The notes beneath the pieces were generated by a model. It saw only the letters and a program-made list of their open reading frames with translations. It did not search any database and was not told the origin of the DNA. A stretch of DNA of 64,000 bases from NCBI RefSeq assembly GCF_006539505.1, contig NZ_BJND01000005.1, forward strand, positions 206,283 to 270,282, given 5' to 3'. Below are positions 26,353-35,670 of this stretch, one piece after another; positions within the stretch are counted from its first letter, which is position 1, and the number at the start of each line of letters is the position of its first letter. A program made the position numbers and the translations under genes. Origin of the DNA: Streptomyces spinoverrucosus. Lineage in GTDB: Bacteria > Actinomycetota > Actinomycetes > Streptomycetales > Streptomycetaceae.

Positions 26353-29261
26353 CCGCGCCCTTTGCCTGGCTCCGCCCCTGGGAGGCACCCGAGGTGACCT
26401 CCTGGGGGCGGCTGCCGATGTGTGCCGTGGACCGGCGTCACCAGGCCGTCTGTCTGGACGGCGAGTGGCGCTTCCAGCTCCTGCCGTCGCCGGAGGCGGC
26501 TGCGACCGACGAGTGGGGATCGTCGTACGTCCCCGGCGCCTGGACCCTCCAGGACACCGACGACCCCCCGCAGTACACGAATGTCCAGATGCCGTTCCCC
26601 GAGTTCCCGCCCCACGTGCCCGCCGCCAACCCCACCGGGGTGTACGAGCGTGCGGTGGACGTGCCGGGCGAGTGGGCCGGGCGGCGCATCGTGCTCCAGG
26701 TGGGGGCGGCCGAGAGCGTGCTGCTCGTGCAGGTGGACGGGCGGCCGGTGGGGATCTCCAAGGACTCGCATCTGGCGGCCGAGTTCGATCTGACGGATGT
26801 GGTGCGCGCCGGTGCGCGGGCCGTCGTACGGCTGACCGTCGTGAAGTGGTCGGACGCCTCGCACATCGAGGACCAGGACCAGTGGTGGCACGGCGGGATC
26901 ACCCGGTCGGTGCTGCTGTACGCCACGGACCCGCTGCATCTGGCGGACGTGACCGTGCAGGCGCGGCGCAGCGGTGAGCTGCGCGTTGATTGCCAGGTAC
27001 GAGGCCCGCTCCCCGAGGGCTGGTATGTCACCGGCGACCTCGACGGGCAGCTCCTCGCGCAGGACACGGAGTTCGACCGGGCCAACGCCGAGGACGAGCG
27101 GGTGTCCGAGTTCCTGGGCGAGGCGCGGCTGCTGGCAAGAGTCCCCGATGTGCGCGCCTGGACCGCCGAGACACCGGAGCTGTACGGCCTGACCGTCCGG
27201 CTGCACCGCCCCGACGGAACGGTCGCCGACACCTCGTACCACCGCGTCGGCTTCCGTGACGTCGAGATCGTCGGCCGGGATCTGCTGATCAACGGCGAGC
27301 GGGTGTTCATCCGGGGCGTGAACCGGCACGACTTCCATCCGCTGACCGGGCGCACGGTGTCGTACGACGACATGCGCGCGGACCTCGTGCTGCTGAAGCG
27401 GTTCGGCTTCAACGCGATCCGCACCGCCCACTACCCCAATGATCCCGCGTTGTACGACCTCGCCGACGAGCTCGGCTTCTACGTCGTCGACGAGGCGGAC
27501 ATCGAGTCGCACGACCACGCCCACGAGATCGCCGACGACCCGCGCTATCTGAACGCCTTCGTGGACCGGGTCTCCCGCATGGTGCTCCGCGACAAGAACC
27601 ACCCGTCGGTCATCATCTGGTCGCTGGGCAACGAGTCGGACTACGGGGCGAACCATGACGCGGCGGCGGGCTGGGTGCGGCGGCACGATCCGACGCGGCC
27701 GGTGCAGTACGAGGGCGCGGCCAAGCGGGGCTGGGCGGATCCGGAGGTGGCCTCCGACATCGCCTGCCCGATGTACGCGCCGATCGAGGAGTGCGTTGCG
27801 CACGCACTGTCGGGGAAGCAGACGAAGCCGCTCATCCAGTGCGAGTACTCGCACGCCATGGGCAACAGCAATGGCACGCTGGCCGACCACTGGGCCGCCA
27901 TCGAGGCCACCCCGGGTCTTCAGGGTGGCTTCATCTGGGAGTTCTGGGACCACGGCATTCTCCAGCGCGTGAGTGACGGAAGACCGGCCGGGCGCGCGGG
28001 CGCCGGGCTGTACGAGCGAGGCGTCGCCGGGCCCGGCCACCGCTGGGCGTACGGCGGCGACTTCGGCGAGGTGCCCCACGACGGCGCCTTCATCGCGGAC
28101 GGTGTGGTCTTTCCGGACCGGACGCCCAAGCCGGTGCTGTACGAGCACCGGGAGATCGCGGCGCCGGTGCGGCTGGAGTGCCTCCGGCACGAGGGGCCGG
28201 TCATCGCCAACCACCAGCACTTCCGGGGCCTGGACTGGCTGACCGCCGAGTGGCAGCTGTCGCTCGCGGACGGCCGGACGCTGACCGCCCCGGCCGAGCT
28301 GCCCGAGCTGCGGCCGGGTGAGACGGCGGCGGTGCCGTTGCCGTTCGAGCTGCCGGAGGGCGGGGGTGAGGCCTGGCTGACGCTGAAGGTGATGACCGCG
28401 CGGGACGAGCCGTGGGCGCCGCGCGGCACGGTCGTGTGCCTGCCGCAGGTGCGGCTCCGGGCGACTCCCGTGCAGCGGACCCTCCCGGTGGCCGACCGCA
28501 CCGTCGAGGTCGACGCGGACGGACTGCTGGTCCACCCGCTGCTGATCGCCGCTCCCACGCTGTCGCTGTGGCGGGCGCCCACCGACAACGACGAGCTGGG
28601 CGGCATGGCGGACCGCTGGCGGGAGTGGGGGCTCGACGCGCCCGTCCGCAAGCTGGTCGCCGTACGCCGGGCGGGCGCGAGTGTCGGCGTGCTCGCCGAG
28701 TACGTCTGTGACGCCGGGGTGGTCCGGCACGAGCAGGTGTTCACGGCCGTCGAGGGCGGCATCCGCGTCGAGGAGTCGGCTCAGCTGCCCGAGACGCTGA
28801 ACGACGTGGCCCGGGTGGGGTCGGTGTTCGAGACGGTGGCCGGGCTGAACCTGCTGGAGTGGTTCGGGCCGGGTCCCTGGGAGTCGTACCCGGACCGCAG
28901 TGCGGGCGCTCCCGTCGGACATCACGCGCTCCCCGTCGACGAGCTGTTCACTCCGTATCTGCGGCCGCAGGAGAGCGGTGGTCGGCACGGCGTACGGCAC
29001 TTCACGCTGTCCGCGCCGGACGCCACCGGTCTCGCGGTGGAGCTGGGGCGGCCCAGCCAGATCTCCGTCACCCGTTACCGTGCCGCGGACCTCGCCGCGG
29101 CCGCCCACCACGACGAACTCGTCCCGCGCGCCGGCTGCGTCGTGCACATCGACGCCGCCCACCGCGGCCTGGGCACCGCCTCCTGCGGGCCCGACACCTC
29201 ACCGGCGTACCTCGTCCCGACCGGCACCCACCGTTGGGGCTGGATCCTGCGCGTTCTCTGA
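26349..29261 (+). CDS. GH2 beta-galactosidase (LacZ type)
   Basis: 970-residue cytoplasmic enzyme with the full LacZ domain order: sugar-binding jelly-roll (about 30-200), Ig-like domain, TIM barrel (about 310-600) and C-terminal small-chain domain starting near the APTDNDELGG motif. The acid/base is Glu429 in WSLGNES and the nucleophile Glu499 in QCEYSHAMGNSNG. I start it at ATG 26349, overlapping the permease stop; a longer open frame upstream lies inside the permease in another frame. It removes terminal beta-galactose (or a related sugar) from imported oligosaccharides. Confidence 0.93.
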   Translation: MTAPFAWLRPWEAPEVTSWGRLPMCAVDRRHQAVCLDGEWRFQLLPSPEAAATDEWGSSYVPGAWTLQDTDDPPQYTNVQMPFPEFPPHVPAANPTGVYERAVDVPGEWAGRRIVLQVGAAESVLLVQVDGRPVGISKDSHLAAEFDLTDVVRAGARAVVRLTVVKWSDASHIEDQDQWWHGGITRSVLLYATDPLHLADVTVQARRSGELRVDCQVRGPLPEGWYVTGDLDGQLLAQDTEFDRANAEDERVSEFLGEARLLARVPDVRAWTAETPELYGLTVRLHRPDGTVADTSYHRVGFRDVEIVGRDLLINGERVFIRGVNRHDFHPLTGRTVSYDDMRADLVLLKRFGFNAIRTAHYPNDPALYDLADELGFYVVDEADIESHDHAHEIADDPRYLNAFVDRVSRMVLRDKNHPSVIIWSLGNESDYGANHDAAAGWVRRHDPTRPVQYEGAAKRGWADPEVASDIACPMYAPIEECVAHALSGKQTKPLIQCEYSHAMGNSNGTLADHWAAIEATPGLQGGFIWEFWDHGILQRVSDGRPAGRAGAGLYERGVAGPGHRWAYGGDFGEVPHDGAFIADGVVFPDRTPKPVLYEHREIAAPVRLECLRHEGPVIANHQHFRGLDWLTAEWQLSLADGRTLTAPAELPELRPGETAAVPLPFELPEGGGEAWLTLKVMTARDEPWAPRGTVVCLPQVRLRATPVQRTLPVADRTVEVDADGLLVHPLLIAAPTLSLWRAPTDNDELGGMADRWREWGLDAPVRKLVAVRRAGASVGVLAEYVCDAGVVRHEQVFTAVEGGIRVEESAQLPETLNDVARVGSVFETVAGLNLLEWFGPGPWESYPDRSAGAPVGHHALPVDELFTPYLRPQESGGRHGVRHFTLSAPDATGLAVELGRPSQISVTRYRAADLAAAAHHDELVPRAGCVVHIDAAHRGLGTASCGPDTSPAYLVPTGTHRWGWILRVL

Positions 29262-29300
29262 ACCCCTCTTTCCCCCTCGTTTCCCCTTTACGGAGCTCCC

Positions 29301-31145
29301 GTGTGCACTTCGCATGACCACGACCGGGGCGAGGCCCCGCAGGCCGACGCCGGCAGACGCACCTTTCTGCGTGCCACCGCGCTGATCGGCGCCGCCGCCA
29401 CCGCCGGGGTCGCGCTCCCGGCCACCGCCGCCGAGGCCGCCGGGCAGGGCGGGTGGCGGCCGGATCGGGAGAGCCGGCGCTTCACGTTCGTCGTGATGCC
29501 GGACACGCAGTACCTGTTCGACGGGCCCAGCATCGATCCGAAGCCGATCGAGGCCTCGCTGCGTTATCTGCTGGAGCAGGGCCGGGAGGAGAACATCGTT
29601 TTCCTGTCCCACCTGGGCGACCTCACCGAGAACGGCACCGCGGCCGAGGTCGAAGCGGCGAGCCGGGCGTTCCGGATCCTGGACCGGTACGGCGTCGGGT
29701 ACAGCGTGCTGGCCGGCAACCACGACGTCCGCTCGTCCACGGACGACCAGCGCGGGCCGACGCCGTATCTGGAGGCCTTCGGGCCGGAGCGTTTCGAGGG
29801 CAAGGGCACCTTCGGCGGGGCCTCGCCCGACGGCTACAACACCTTCCACCTCTTCGAGGCGGCCGGGCGGGAGTGGCTGGTGCTCTCCCTGGACTGGCGG
29901 CTGTCGGCGAAAGGATTCGCCTGGGCGAAGGAGGTCATCGCCCGGCACCCGAAGGCGCCCGTCATCCTCACCACGCACGAACTGGTGTACGGCGACGACG
30001 CGCTCTCCTCGTACGGGCAGAAGCTCTGGGACCAGCTGATCGAGGACCACGACCAGATCTTCCTGACCCTGAACGGCCACTTCTGGCCCGCCGCCCGCGC
30101 CACCCGCAAGAACGCCGCCGGGAACGACGTACACCTGCACCTGACGAACTACCAGAACCGCTACTACGGCGGCGCGGCGATGATCCGCCTCTACCGTTTC
30201 GATCTCGACCGGAACACCATCGACGTGGAGACGATCTCCCCGTGGATCCTGGGCCGGGCCGCCAAGGGGCTCAACGCGCTGGAGCGGCAGGAGATCGAAC
30301 TGACCGGCCCGGAGGACCGGTTCTCGGTGGCGATCGACTTCGAGCGGCGTTTCGCGGGCTTCGCCCCGGTGCCCGCACGGCCCGCGCGCCCGGCGTCGGA
30401 GCTGCTGGTGCGGGGCACGGTCGCGTACTGGCGCTTCGACGGACACGGCGAGGGTGCGGCCGTCGACGGCACGGTCCGTGATCTGTCCGGGCGGGGCAAC
30501 GACCTGACCGTGGTACGGGTGGGCGCCGGCACCCTCACCTGGTCGGCCGACCACCACCCGGACCAGCCGGGGCACGGCAGCCTGCGGTTCCGTGGGGACA
30601 AGTCGCCGCTGGTGGGCGCATATCTGCGCACGGTGGACGGCGCGCCGCTCAACTCGGCGACCTTCGAGCGCGGTTACACCGTCGAGGCCTTCTACAAGGT
30701 GCCGAGCACCTGGACCGCCTCCCGCAACGCCTGGGGCGGGCTGGTGAGCCGGACCGGCACGGGCGGTGCCGCGGGCAAGACCGAGGGCGACCCGGACGAG
30801 CCGCTCGCCACGCTGTCGCTGTCCGACGGGCCCGGCCCGCAGTGGGCCGTGCGGCCGGTCAACCAGCAGGGCATCGCCACCAACTGGGGCCACGAGACGG
30901 CCCGGGAGACCTGGTGGCATGTCGCCGTCGTCAACGACGGGCGGCACACCACGATGTACGTCGAGGGCTGCCCCGTCGTGCGCAACCCCACCGCCCGCTC
31001 GGTCGGGCTGACCTCGCTCGGGCTGCCCTGGCTGCTCGGCGGCTACGAGTACGGGGGCCGGATCGACCAGATCCACAACGGGTGGCTCGGCGATGTCCGG
31101 ATCGTCGAACGCGCTCTGCCCGTCTCCCAGTTCATGAACCACTGA
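29301..31145 (+). CDS. Tat-exported metallophosphoesterase with LamG-like domain
   Basis: 614 residues. The twin-arginine signal RRTFLRATALIGAAATAG (19-36) is followed by an AEAA cleavage region. The calcineurin-type phosphoesterase (about 55-330) shows MPDTQY, LGDLTENG, GNHDV, THE and GHFW. A C-terminal concanavalin/LamG-like beta-sandwich (about 370-614) starts YWRFDGHGEG and ends at GWLGDVRIVERALP, a usual glycan- or surface-binding module. GTG 29301 has GGAG just upstream. It lies 39 bases after GH2, so it is likely in the glycan operon and may remove phosphate from an extracellular phosphoglycan. Confidence 0.88.
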   Translation: MCTSHDHDRGEAPQADAGRRTFLRATALIGAAATAGVALPATAAEAAGQGGWRPDRESRRFTFVVMPDTQYLFDGPSIDPKPIEASLRYLLEQGREENIVFLSHLGDLTENGTAAEVEAASRAFRILDRYGVGYSVLAGNHDVRSSTDDQRGPTPYLEAFGPERFEGKGTFGGASPDGYNTFHLFEAAGREWLVLSLDWRLSAKGFAWAKEVIARHPKAPVILTTHELVYGDDALSSYGQKLWDQLIEDHDQIFLTLNGHFWPAARATRKNAAGNDVHLHLTNYQNRYYGGAAMIRLYRFDLDRNTIDVETISPWILGRAAKGLNALERQEIELTGPEDRFSVAIDFERRFAGFAPVPARPARPASELLVRGTVAYWRFDGHGEGAAVDGTVRDLSGRGNDLTVVRVGAGTLTWSADHHPDQPGHGSLRFRGDKSPLVGAYLRTVDGAPLNSATFERGYTVEAFYKVPSTWTASRNAWGGLVSRTGTGGAAGKTEGDPDEPLATLSLSDGPGPQWAVRPVNQQGIATNWGHETARETWWHVAVVNDGRHTTMYVEGCPVVRNPTARSVGLTSLGLPWLLGGYEYGGRIDQIHNGWLGDVRIVERALPVSQFMNH

Positions 31146-31162
31146 GACTCCTGAGGAACGTC

Positions 31163-32830
31163 ATGACCGAGCAGCAGCTGCCCGAGTGGGCCGACCCGTC
31201 CGTCCCGCCCGCCGACCTCGACCCGCAGGGTCTGTCCCGCCGCCAACTCCTCGCGACCGCAGGTCTGTTCGGCACGACCTTCGCCCTGGGGGCCGCCGCC
31301 TCCCCCGCGGCCGCCGGTGAGCGCCGCCTCGGCGGCAGCGACCCCCGCCTCGCCTACCTCGTCGGCGACCACCACATCCACACCGTCTACAGCCACGACG
31401 CGAAGTACACCTTCTCGCAGCTGGCCAAGGCGGGCGCCCAGTACGGCCTGGACTGGATGGTGTTCACCGAGCACTCCAACTTCGGGCACGCCGACTTCGG
31501 CGCCACGTTGGAGCACGAGGAGATCCGCAGGGCCCGCGCCGAGAACCCGCGCCGGCTGATCTTCCAGGGCCTGGAGTGGTACATCCCGGCCGCCGAGCAC
31601 TGCACGGTGTTCACCGCGCCCGGCCCGAACGAGGTCGACCTGCTCACCCGCTTCGAGCGCGCCTACGACGGCAAGCTGCTCGGCTACGACAAGGGCGGCG
31701 CCGCCGACGCCGACACCGCCCGCAACGAGCGGCACGCGGTCAGGGCCATCCAGTGGCTGGCCGAGCAGCGCCGCACCGGCTACGTCGACGACGTGCTCGT
31801 GCTCGCCAACCACCCGATGCGCCTCGGCATCGACTCCCCGCACGAGATACGCGCCTGGCGGGACGCCGCCCCCGAGGTCATGATCGGCATGGAGGGCGCG
31901 CCCGGCGCCCAGGGCGCGGCGATCCCCGGCTGGCGCGGTACCAACTCAATCCGGGGTGAGTACGAGAACAAGCCGTCCGACCAGTCCTGGCCGGGCTACC
32001 CGGCGGACGCCTACCTCACCTACGGCGGCTTCGACTGGGCGACCGCGACGGTCGGCGGCCTGTGGGACGCGATGCTCTCCGAGGGCAAGCTGTTCTCGGT
32101 CACCACCAACTCCGACGCCCACCGGATCGTCTTCGACACCTGGAAGAACGGCGACTGGAAGCCGGGCCAGACCTTCGACAACACCGGCAGGCTGCCCGAC
32201 CCGGTGAACACCGACACCCCGCAGCCCGGCAGCGACTTCTGGCCCGGCCAGTTCAGCCGCACCCACGTCGGCGTCACCCGCTACGGCTACCGCGCGGTGA
32301 TGGCGGGCCTGCGCGCGGGCCGCGTCTGGCTGGACCACGGGCATCTGCTCGACGGCCTGGAGGTGCGCCTGAAGCGCGACCGCGACCACTCCCGGGGCGT
32401 CACGCTGGGCGGCCGGCTGCGGGTCCGCAAGGGCGAGCGGCTCACGCTGTACGTCACGGTGACGACCGCCTCGCGCCGCAACCCCGCCGGGATCCTGCCC
32501 GAGCTGGCACACGTCGACGTCATCCGCGGCGCGGTGCGCGGCCCGGCCGCCGACCGGGACAACTGGCGCGCCCCCGACACCAAGGTCGTGCACAGCCGGG
32601 ACGTGGGCGGCCGCAAGGGGACGTACACCCTGCGCATTCCGCTCATCGCCGGGGACGAGTCGTTCTACGTCCGGCTGCGCGGCAGCGACGGCAACCGGCA
32701 CGGCGCCGGCTACCTCGGCACGTCCGTCGACCCGCACGGGCCGATCACCCACGCGCCGGGCGACGGCGACCCGTGGGCGGACACGTGGTTCTACTCGAAC
32801 CCGATCTTCGTGGACGTGGCAGGGGCCTGA
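31163..32830 (+). CDS. Tat-exported PHP-domain phosphoesterase
   Basis: 555 residues. The Tat signal is SRRQLLATAGLFGTTFALGA (about 25-44). The PHP metal-binding motifs are GDHHIHTVYSHDAKYT, FTEHSNFGH and, later, LANHPMR and NSDAHR. A beta-rich C-terminal part (about 400-555) follows. ATG 31163 is 18 bases after the preceding phosphoesterase, which implies co-transcription. PHP proteins hydrolyse phosphate mono- or diesters; an exported one beside a second exported phosphoesterase and a glycan importer suggests joint stripping of phosphate substituents. Confidence 0.85.
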   Translation: MTEQQLPEWADPSVPPADLDPQGLSRRQLLATAGLFGTTFALGAAASPAAAGERRLGGSDPRLAYLVGDHHIHTVYSHDAKYTFSQLAKAGAQYGLDWMVFTEHSNFGHADFGATLEHEEIRRARAENPRRLIFQGLEWYIPAAEHCTVFTAPGPNEVDLLTRFERAYDGKLLGYDKGGAADADTARNERHAVRAIQWLAEQRRTGYVDDVLVLANHPMRLGIDSPHEIRAWRDAAPEVMIGMEGAPGAQGAAIPGWRGTNSIRGEYENKPSDQSWPGYPADAYLTYGGFDWATATVGGLWDAMLSEGKLFSVTTNSDAHRIVFDTWKNGDWKPGQTFDNTGRLPDPVNTDTPQPGSDFWPGQFSRTHVGVTRYGYRAVMAGLRAGRVWLDHGHLLDGLEVRLKRDRDHSRGVTLGGRLRVRKGERLTLYVTVTTASRRNPAGILPELAHVDVIRGAVRGPAADRDNWRAPDTKVVHSRDVGGRKGTYTLRIPLIAGDESFYVRLRGSDGNRHGAGYLGTSVDPHGPITHAPGDGDPWADTWFYSNPIFVDVAGA

Positions 32831-32864
32831 TCACCTCGCCCCGCGGGGGCGTACGGTGGGCCGC

Positions 32865-33695
32865 GTGACCATGGAAGAGTCGCTGCGGCCCCAGTCCCTG
32901 ATGCTGACGTTCCTGGGCGACCAGGTGCTCGGCCGGGACGTGTGCGTGTACTCGGGCAGCGTCATCGACGTCTTCGCCCGCGCCGGTGTCGGCGAGCAGG
33001 CGACGCGGTCGACGCTGACCCGGATGGTGCAGCGCGGTCTGCTGCGCCGCCAGCGTGAGGGCCGCCGGATGTACTTCGGGCTGACCGAGCACTCGGCGGC
33101 CGTGCTGCGCGACGGCGAGCGGCGCATCTGGCAGACCGGCGCGGTCAACCGGCAGTGGGACGGCACCTGGACGCTGCTCGGGTTCTCGCTGCCGGAGTCC
33201 TGGCAGCGCCAGCGCCACGACCTGCGCTCCAAACTCACCTGGAGCGGCTTCGGCCCGCTGTTCAGCGGGCTGTGGATCGCGCCCGGCGAGGTCGACGTGT
33301 CCGAGCTGGTGGCCGAGTTGGGCCTGGCCGCCCATGTGAAGGTGTTCCGGGCGCACGCCGACACCGGCACGGACATCGCCGCGATGATCGAGGAGACCTG
33401 GGAGCTCACCGAACTGGCGGCGCGCTACGAGGCATTCGTCCGGCGCTGGCAGCCGTGGGAGACGGAACTGCCGGACGCGGACGACGCGCTCGCGCTGCGG
33501 CTGCTGTTGCAGGCCGAGTGGCTGCGGATCATCCGGCGCGATCCCCGGCTGCCGGTCGTGCATCTGCCGGACGACTGGCCGGCGGAGGGAGCCGAGAAGA
33601 CGTTCCGGAGGGTGCACGAGCGGCTCACCCCGCTCGCGGACGCCTCGGCGGAACGCCTGCTCGACCTCCTGCCGGTCCGCCCCGATCAGGCGTAG
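32865..33695 (+). CDS. PaaX-family transcriptional regulator
   Basis: 276 residues with the PaaX architecture: N-terminal winged helix (RPQSLMLTFLGDQVL...TRSTLTRMVQRGLLRRQREGRR), central domain (WDGTWTLLGFSLPESWQRQR) and C-terminal cap. In other bacteria PaaX responds to phenylacetyl-CoA and related thioesters. GTG 32856 and ATG 32871 are alternative starts. It converges on the MaoC gene with a 10-base tail overlap. The nearby acyl-CoA ligase gene makes a CoA-thioester inducer plausible. Confidence 0.88.
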   Translation: MTMEESLRPQSLMLTFLGDQVLGRDVCVYSGSVIDVFARAGVGEQATRSTLTRMVQRGLLRRQREGRRMYFGLTEHSAAVLRDGERRIWQTGAVNRQWDGTWTLLGFSLPESWQRQRHDLRSKLTWSGFGPLFSGLWIAPGEVDVSELVAELGLAAHVKVFRAHADTGTDIAAMIEETWELTELAARYEAFVRRWQPWETELPDADDALALRLLLQAEWLRIIRRDPRLPVVHLPDDWPAEGAEKTFRRVHERLTPLADASAERLLDLLPVRPDQA

Positions 33696-34141
33696 AACCG
33701 CGACAGGCTCTGCAGCACGGCGGCGGGCTTGGCACCGCCCTCGATCTCGATCGTGCCGTCGACGGTGATCTGCACCCCACCCGGCACCTCTTCCACCTCC
33801 GCCAGCTTGCCCACCAGCCGGATCCGCGACCCGACCTTCACGGGTGCCGGGAAGCGCACCTTGTTCAGGCCGTAGTTGACCTTGGTGGTGACGCCCTGGA
33901 CGTCCAGCAGCTCGGTGAACAGCGGGATGAAGAGGGAGAGGGTGAGGTAGCCGTGGGCGATGGGGGCGCCGAAGGGGCCGTCCTTGGCGCGCTCGGGGTC
34001 CACATGGATCCACTGGTGGTCGCCGGTCGCGTCGGCGAAGGTGTCGATCCGCTCCTGGGTGACCTCGATCCACTCACTGGTGCCCAGGTCGCTGCCCGCG
34101 AGCTTCTTCAGTTCGTCGAGGCCGTTGACGGTGATGCTCAT
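33686..34141 (-). CDS. MaoC-like hotdog enoyl-CoA hydratase/dehydratase
   Basis: 151-residue hotdog-fold protein. The catalytic loop is seen as FADATGDHQWIHVDPERAKDGPFGAPIAHGYLTL, with the Asp/His pair of (R)-hydratase 2 enzymes. It would hydrate an enoyl-CoA formed from the acid activated by the ligase 14 bases upstream. SDR, amidohydrolase, ligase and MaoC form one leftward operon. Confidence 0.9.
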   Translation of the reverse strand: MSITVNGLDELKKLAGSDLGTSEWIEVTQERIDTFADATGDHQWIHVDPERAKDGPFGAPIAHGYLTLSLFIPLFTELLDVQGVTTKVNYGLNKVRFPAPVKVGSRIRLVGKLAEVEEVPGGVQITVDGTIEIEGGAKPAAVLQSLSRFYA

Positions 34142-34155
34142 GTAGCTGCCCTTCA

Positions 34156-35658
34156 CTAGGAGTTGCCGTAGGCCTTGCGGACCCGGGACTTCAGGAGCTT
34201 TCCGGAGGCGGTGCGCGGCAGTTCGTCCGCGATCACCACGGACTTGGGGATCTTGTACTTGGCGAGCCGTCCGGCCAGGGACGCCAGCACCTCGTCGGGG
34301 TCCAGCGCGGCGCCCTCGCGCGGGACGACGACCGCGCGCGGCACCTCGCCCCACTTGTCGTCCGCTATGCCTATCACCGCGCACTCGACGATGTCCGGGT
34401 GGGCGAGCAGCTGGTCCTCGATCTCGGCGGGGTAGATGTTCTCCCCACCGGAGATGATCATGTCCTTGATGCGGTCGACGATGAACACGTAACCGTCCTC
34501 GTCGACCTGGGCGGCGTCGCCGCTGCGGAACCAGCCGTCGGCGAAGGACGCGGCCGTCTCTTCGGGCAGCCCCCAGTAGCCGGGCATGACATGCGGCCCG
34601 CGCACCACGATCTCGCCCACCTCGCCGACGTCCACCGGCGCGAGGTCGGGCCGTACCACCCGTACGTCGCTGAAGAAGTGCGGCACCCCGGCCGAACCGG
34701 CCTTGCCGACGGCGTGCTCGGCGTCGAGGAAGAGCGTGCCGGGGGCGGCCTCGGTCATGCCGTAGCCCTGGAGGAAGGTCAGACCGCGCTCTTGGTACGC
34801 CGCGATCAGCGGGGTCGGGACCGGGGAGCCGCCGCAGGTCAGGATGCGCAGGGAGGACAGGTCGGCGTCCGGCCAGCGCGGATGCCGGGCCACCTGGTCG
34901 AACATCGTCGGCACCCCGAACATGAAGGTGATCCGGTGCCGTTCGATCAGGTCGAAGGTGGCCGCCGGGTCGAAGGCCTCGACCAGCACGCAGGTGCCGC
35001 CCTTGAGCAGCACCGGCAGGGTCAGCATGTTCAGGCCGGCGGTGTGGAACAACGGGGCGGAGACCAGGGCGCGTTCGTCGGCGATCAGGTCGGTGTCGAC
35101 CAGGACGTTGAGCGCGTTCCAGGTCAGATTGCCGTGGGTGAGCATCGCGCCCTTGGGGCGGCCGGTCGTCCCCGAGGTGTACATGATGATGCAGGTGTCG
35201 TCGGCGCCGACCGGTTCGTCGATCGGGTCCTCGCACGCCTCCGCGACCGCGGCCTCGTACTCGGCGCCCACCTCGACGTACGCGCGTACGTCCGTGCTGC
35301 CGGGCAACCCTGCGACGAGCCCCGCGTAGGAGGGACCGTAGACCAGCGCCTTGGCCCCGGAGTCGGCGAGTTGGTAGGCGAGCTCGGGACCGGCCAGGCG
35401 AATGTTGAGGGGGACGAAGACCGCGCCGAGCGTGCCCGCCGCGAACAGTGTCTCCAGGTAGGAGGGGTGGTTCGGGCCGAGGTAGGCGATGCGGTCGCCG
35501 CGCCGGACGCCGCGGGCGCGCAGGGCGTGGGCGAGGCGGGTGACACGTACGTACAGCGTGCGGTAGTCGGTCGACGTCTCGCCGTGGATCAGGGCGGTGC
35601 GGTGGGGTGTCTTGCGGGCCCGGCGTGCGGGCCACGACCCCAGTCCCTCGTTGCGCAT
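34156..35658 (-). CDS. Acyl-CoA ligase (AMP-forming, ANL superfamily)
   Basis: 500 residues. The AMP/ATP loop is YTSGTTGRPKG, followed by QGYGMTEAAPG, GWFRSGD, DRIKDMIISGGENIYP and the C-terminal lysine in PRTASGKLLK. It converts a carboxylic acid to its CoA ester. I prefer ATG 35658 (AAGGGG 7 bases upstream) to GTG 35664. Substrate unknown; the MaoC, SDR and amidohydrolase neighbours and PaaX control point to an aromatic or alicyclic acid rather than an ordinary fatty acid. Confidence 0.9.
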   Translation of the reverse strand: MRNEGLGSWPARRARKTPHRTALIHGETSTDYRTLYVRVTRLAHALRARGVRRGDRIAYLGPNHPSYLETLFAAGTLGAVFVPLNIRLAGPELAYQLADSGAKALVYGPSYAGLVAGLPGSTDVRAYVEVGAEYEAAVAEACEDPIDEPVGADDTCIIMYTSGTTGRPKGAMLTHGNLTWNALNVLVDTDLIADERALVSAPLFHTAGLNMLTLPVLLKGGTCVLVEAFDPAATFDLIERHRITFMFGVPTMFDQVARHPRWPDADLSSLRILTCGGSPVPTPLIAAYQERGLTFLQGYGMTEAAPGTLFLDAEHAVGKAGSAGVPHFFSDVRVVRPDLAPVDVGEVGEIVVRGPHVMPGYWGLPEETAASFADGWFRSGDAAQVDEDGYVFIVDRIKDMIISGGENIYPAEIEDQLLAHPDIVECAVIGIADDKWGEVPRAVVVPREGAALDPDEVLASLAGRLAKYKIPKSVVIADELPRTASGKLLKSRVRKAYGNS

Positions 35659-35670
35659 CGGCACGCCCCT

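Noticed and set aside
26238..29162. Leftward open frame of 974 codons opposite GH2
   Set aside because: The sense frame carries all LacZ motifs; the antisense product is low-complexity Arg/Val/His sequence.
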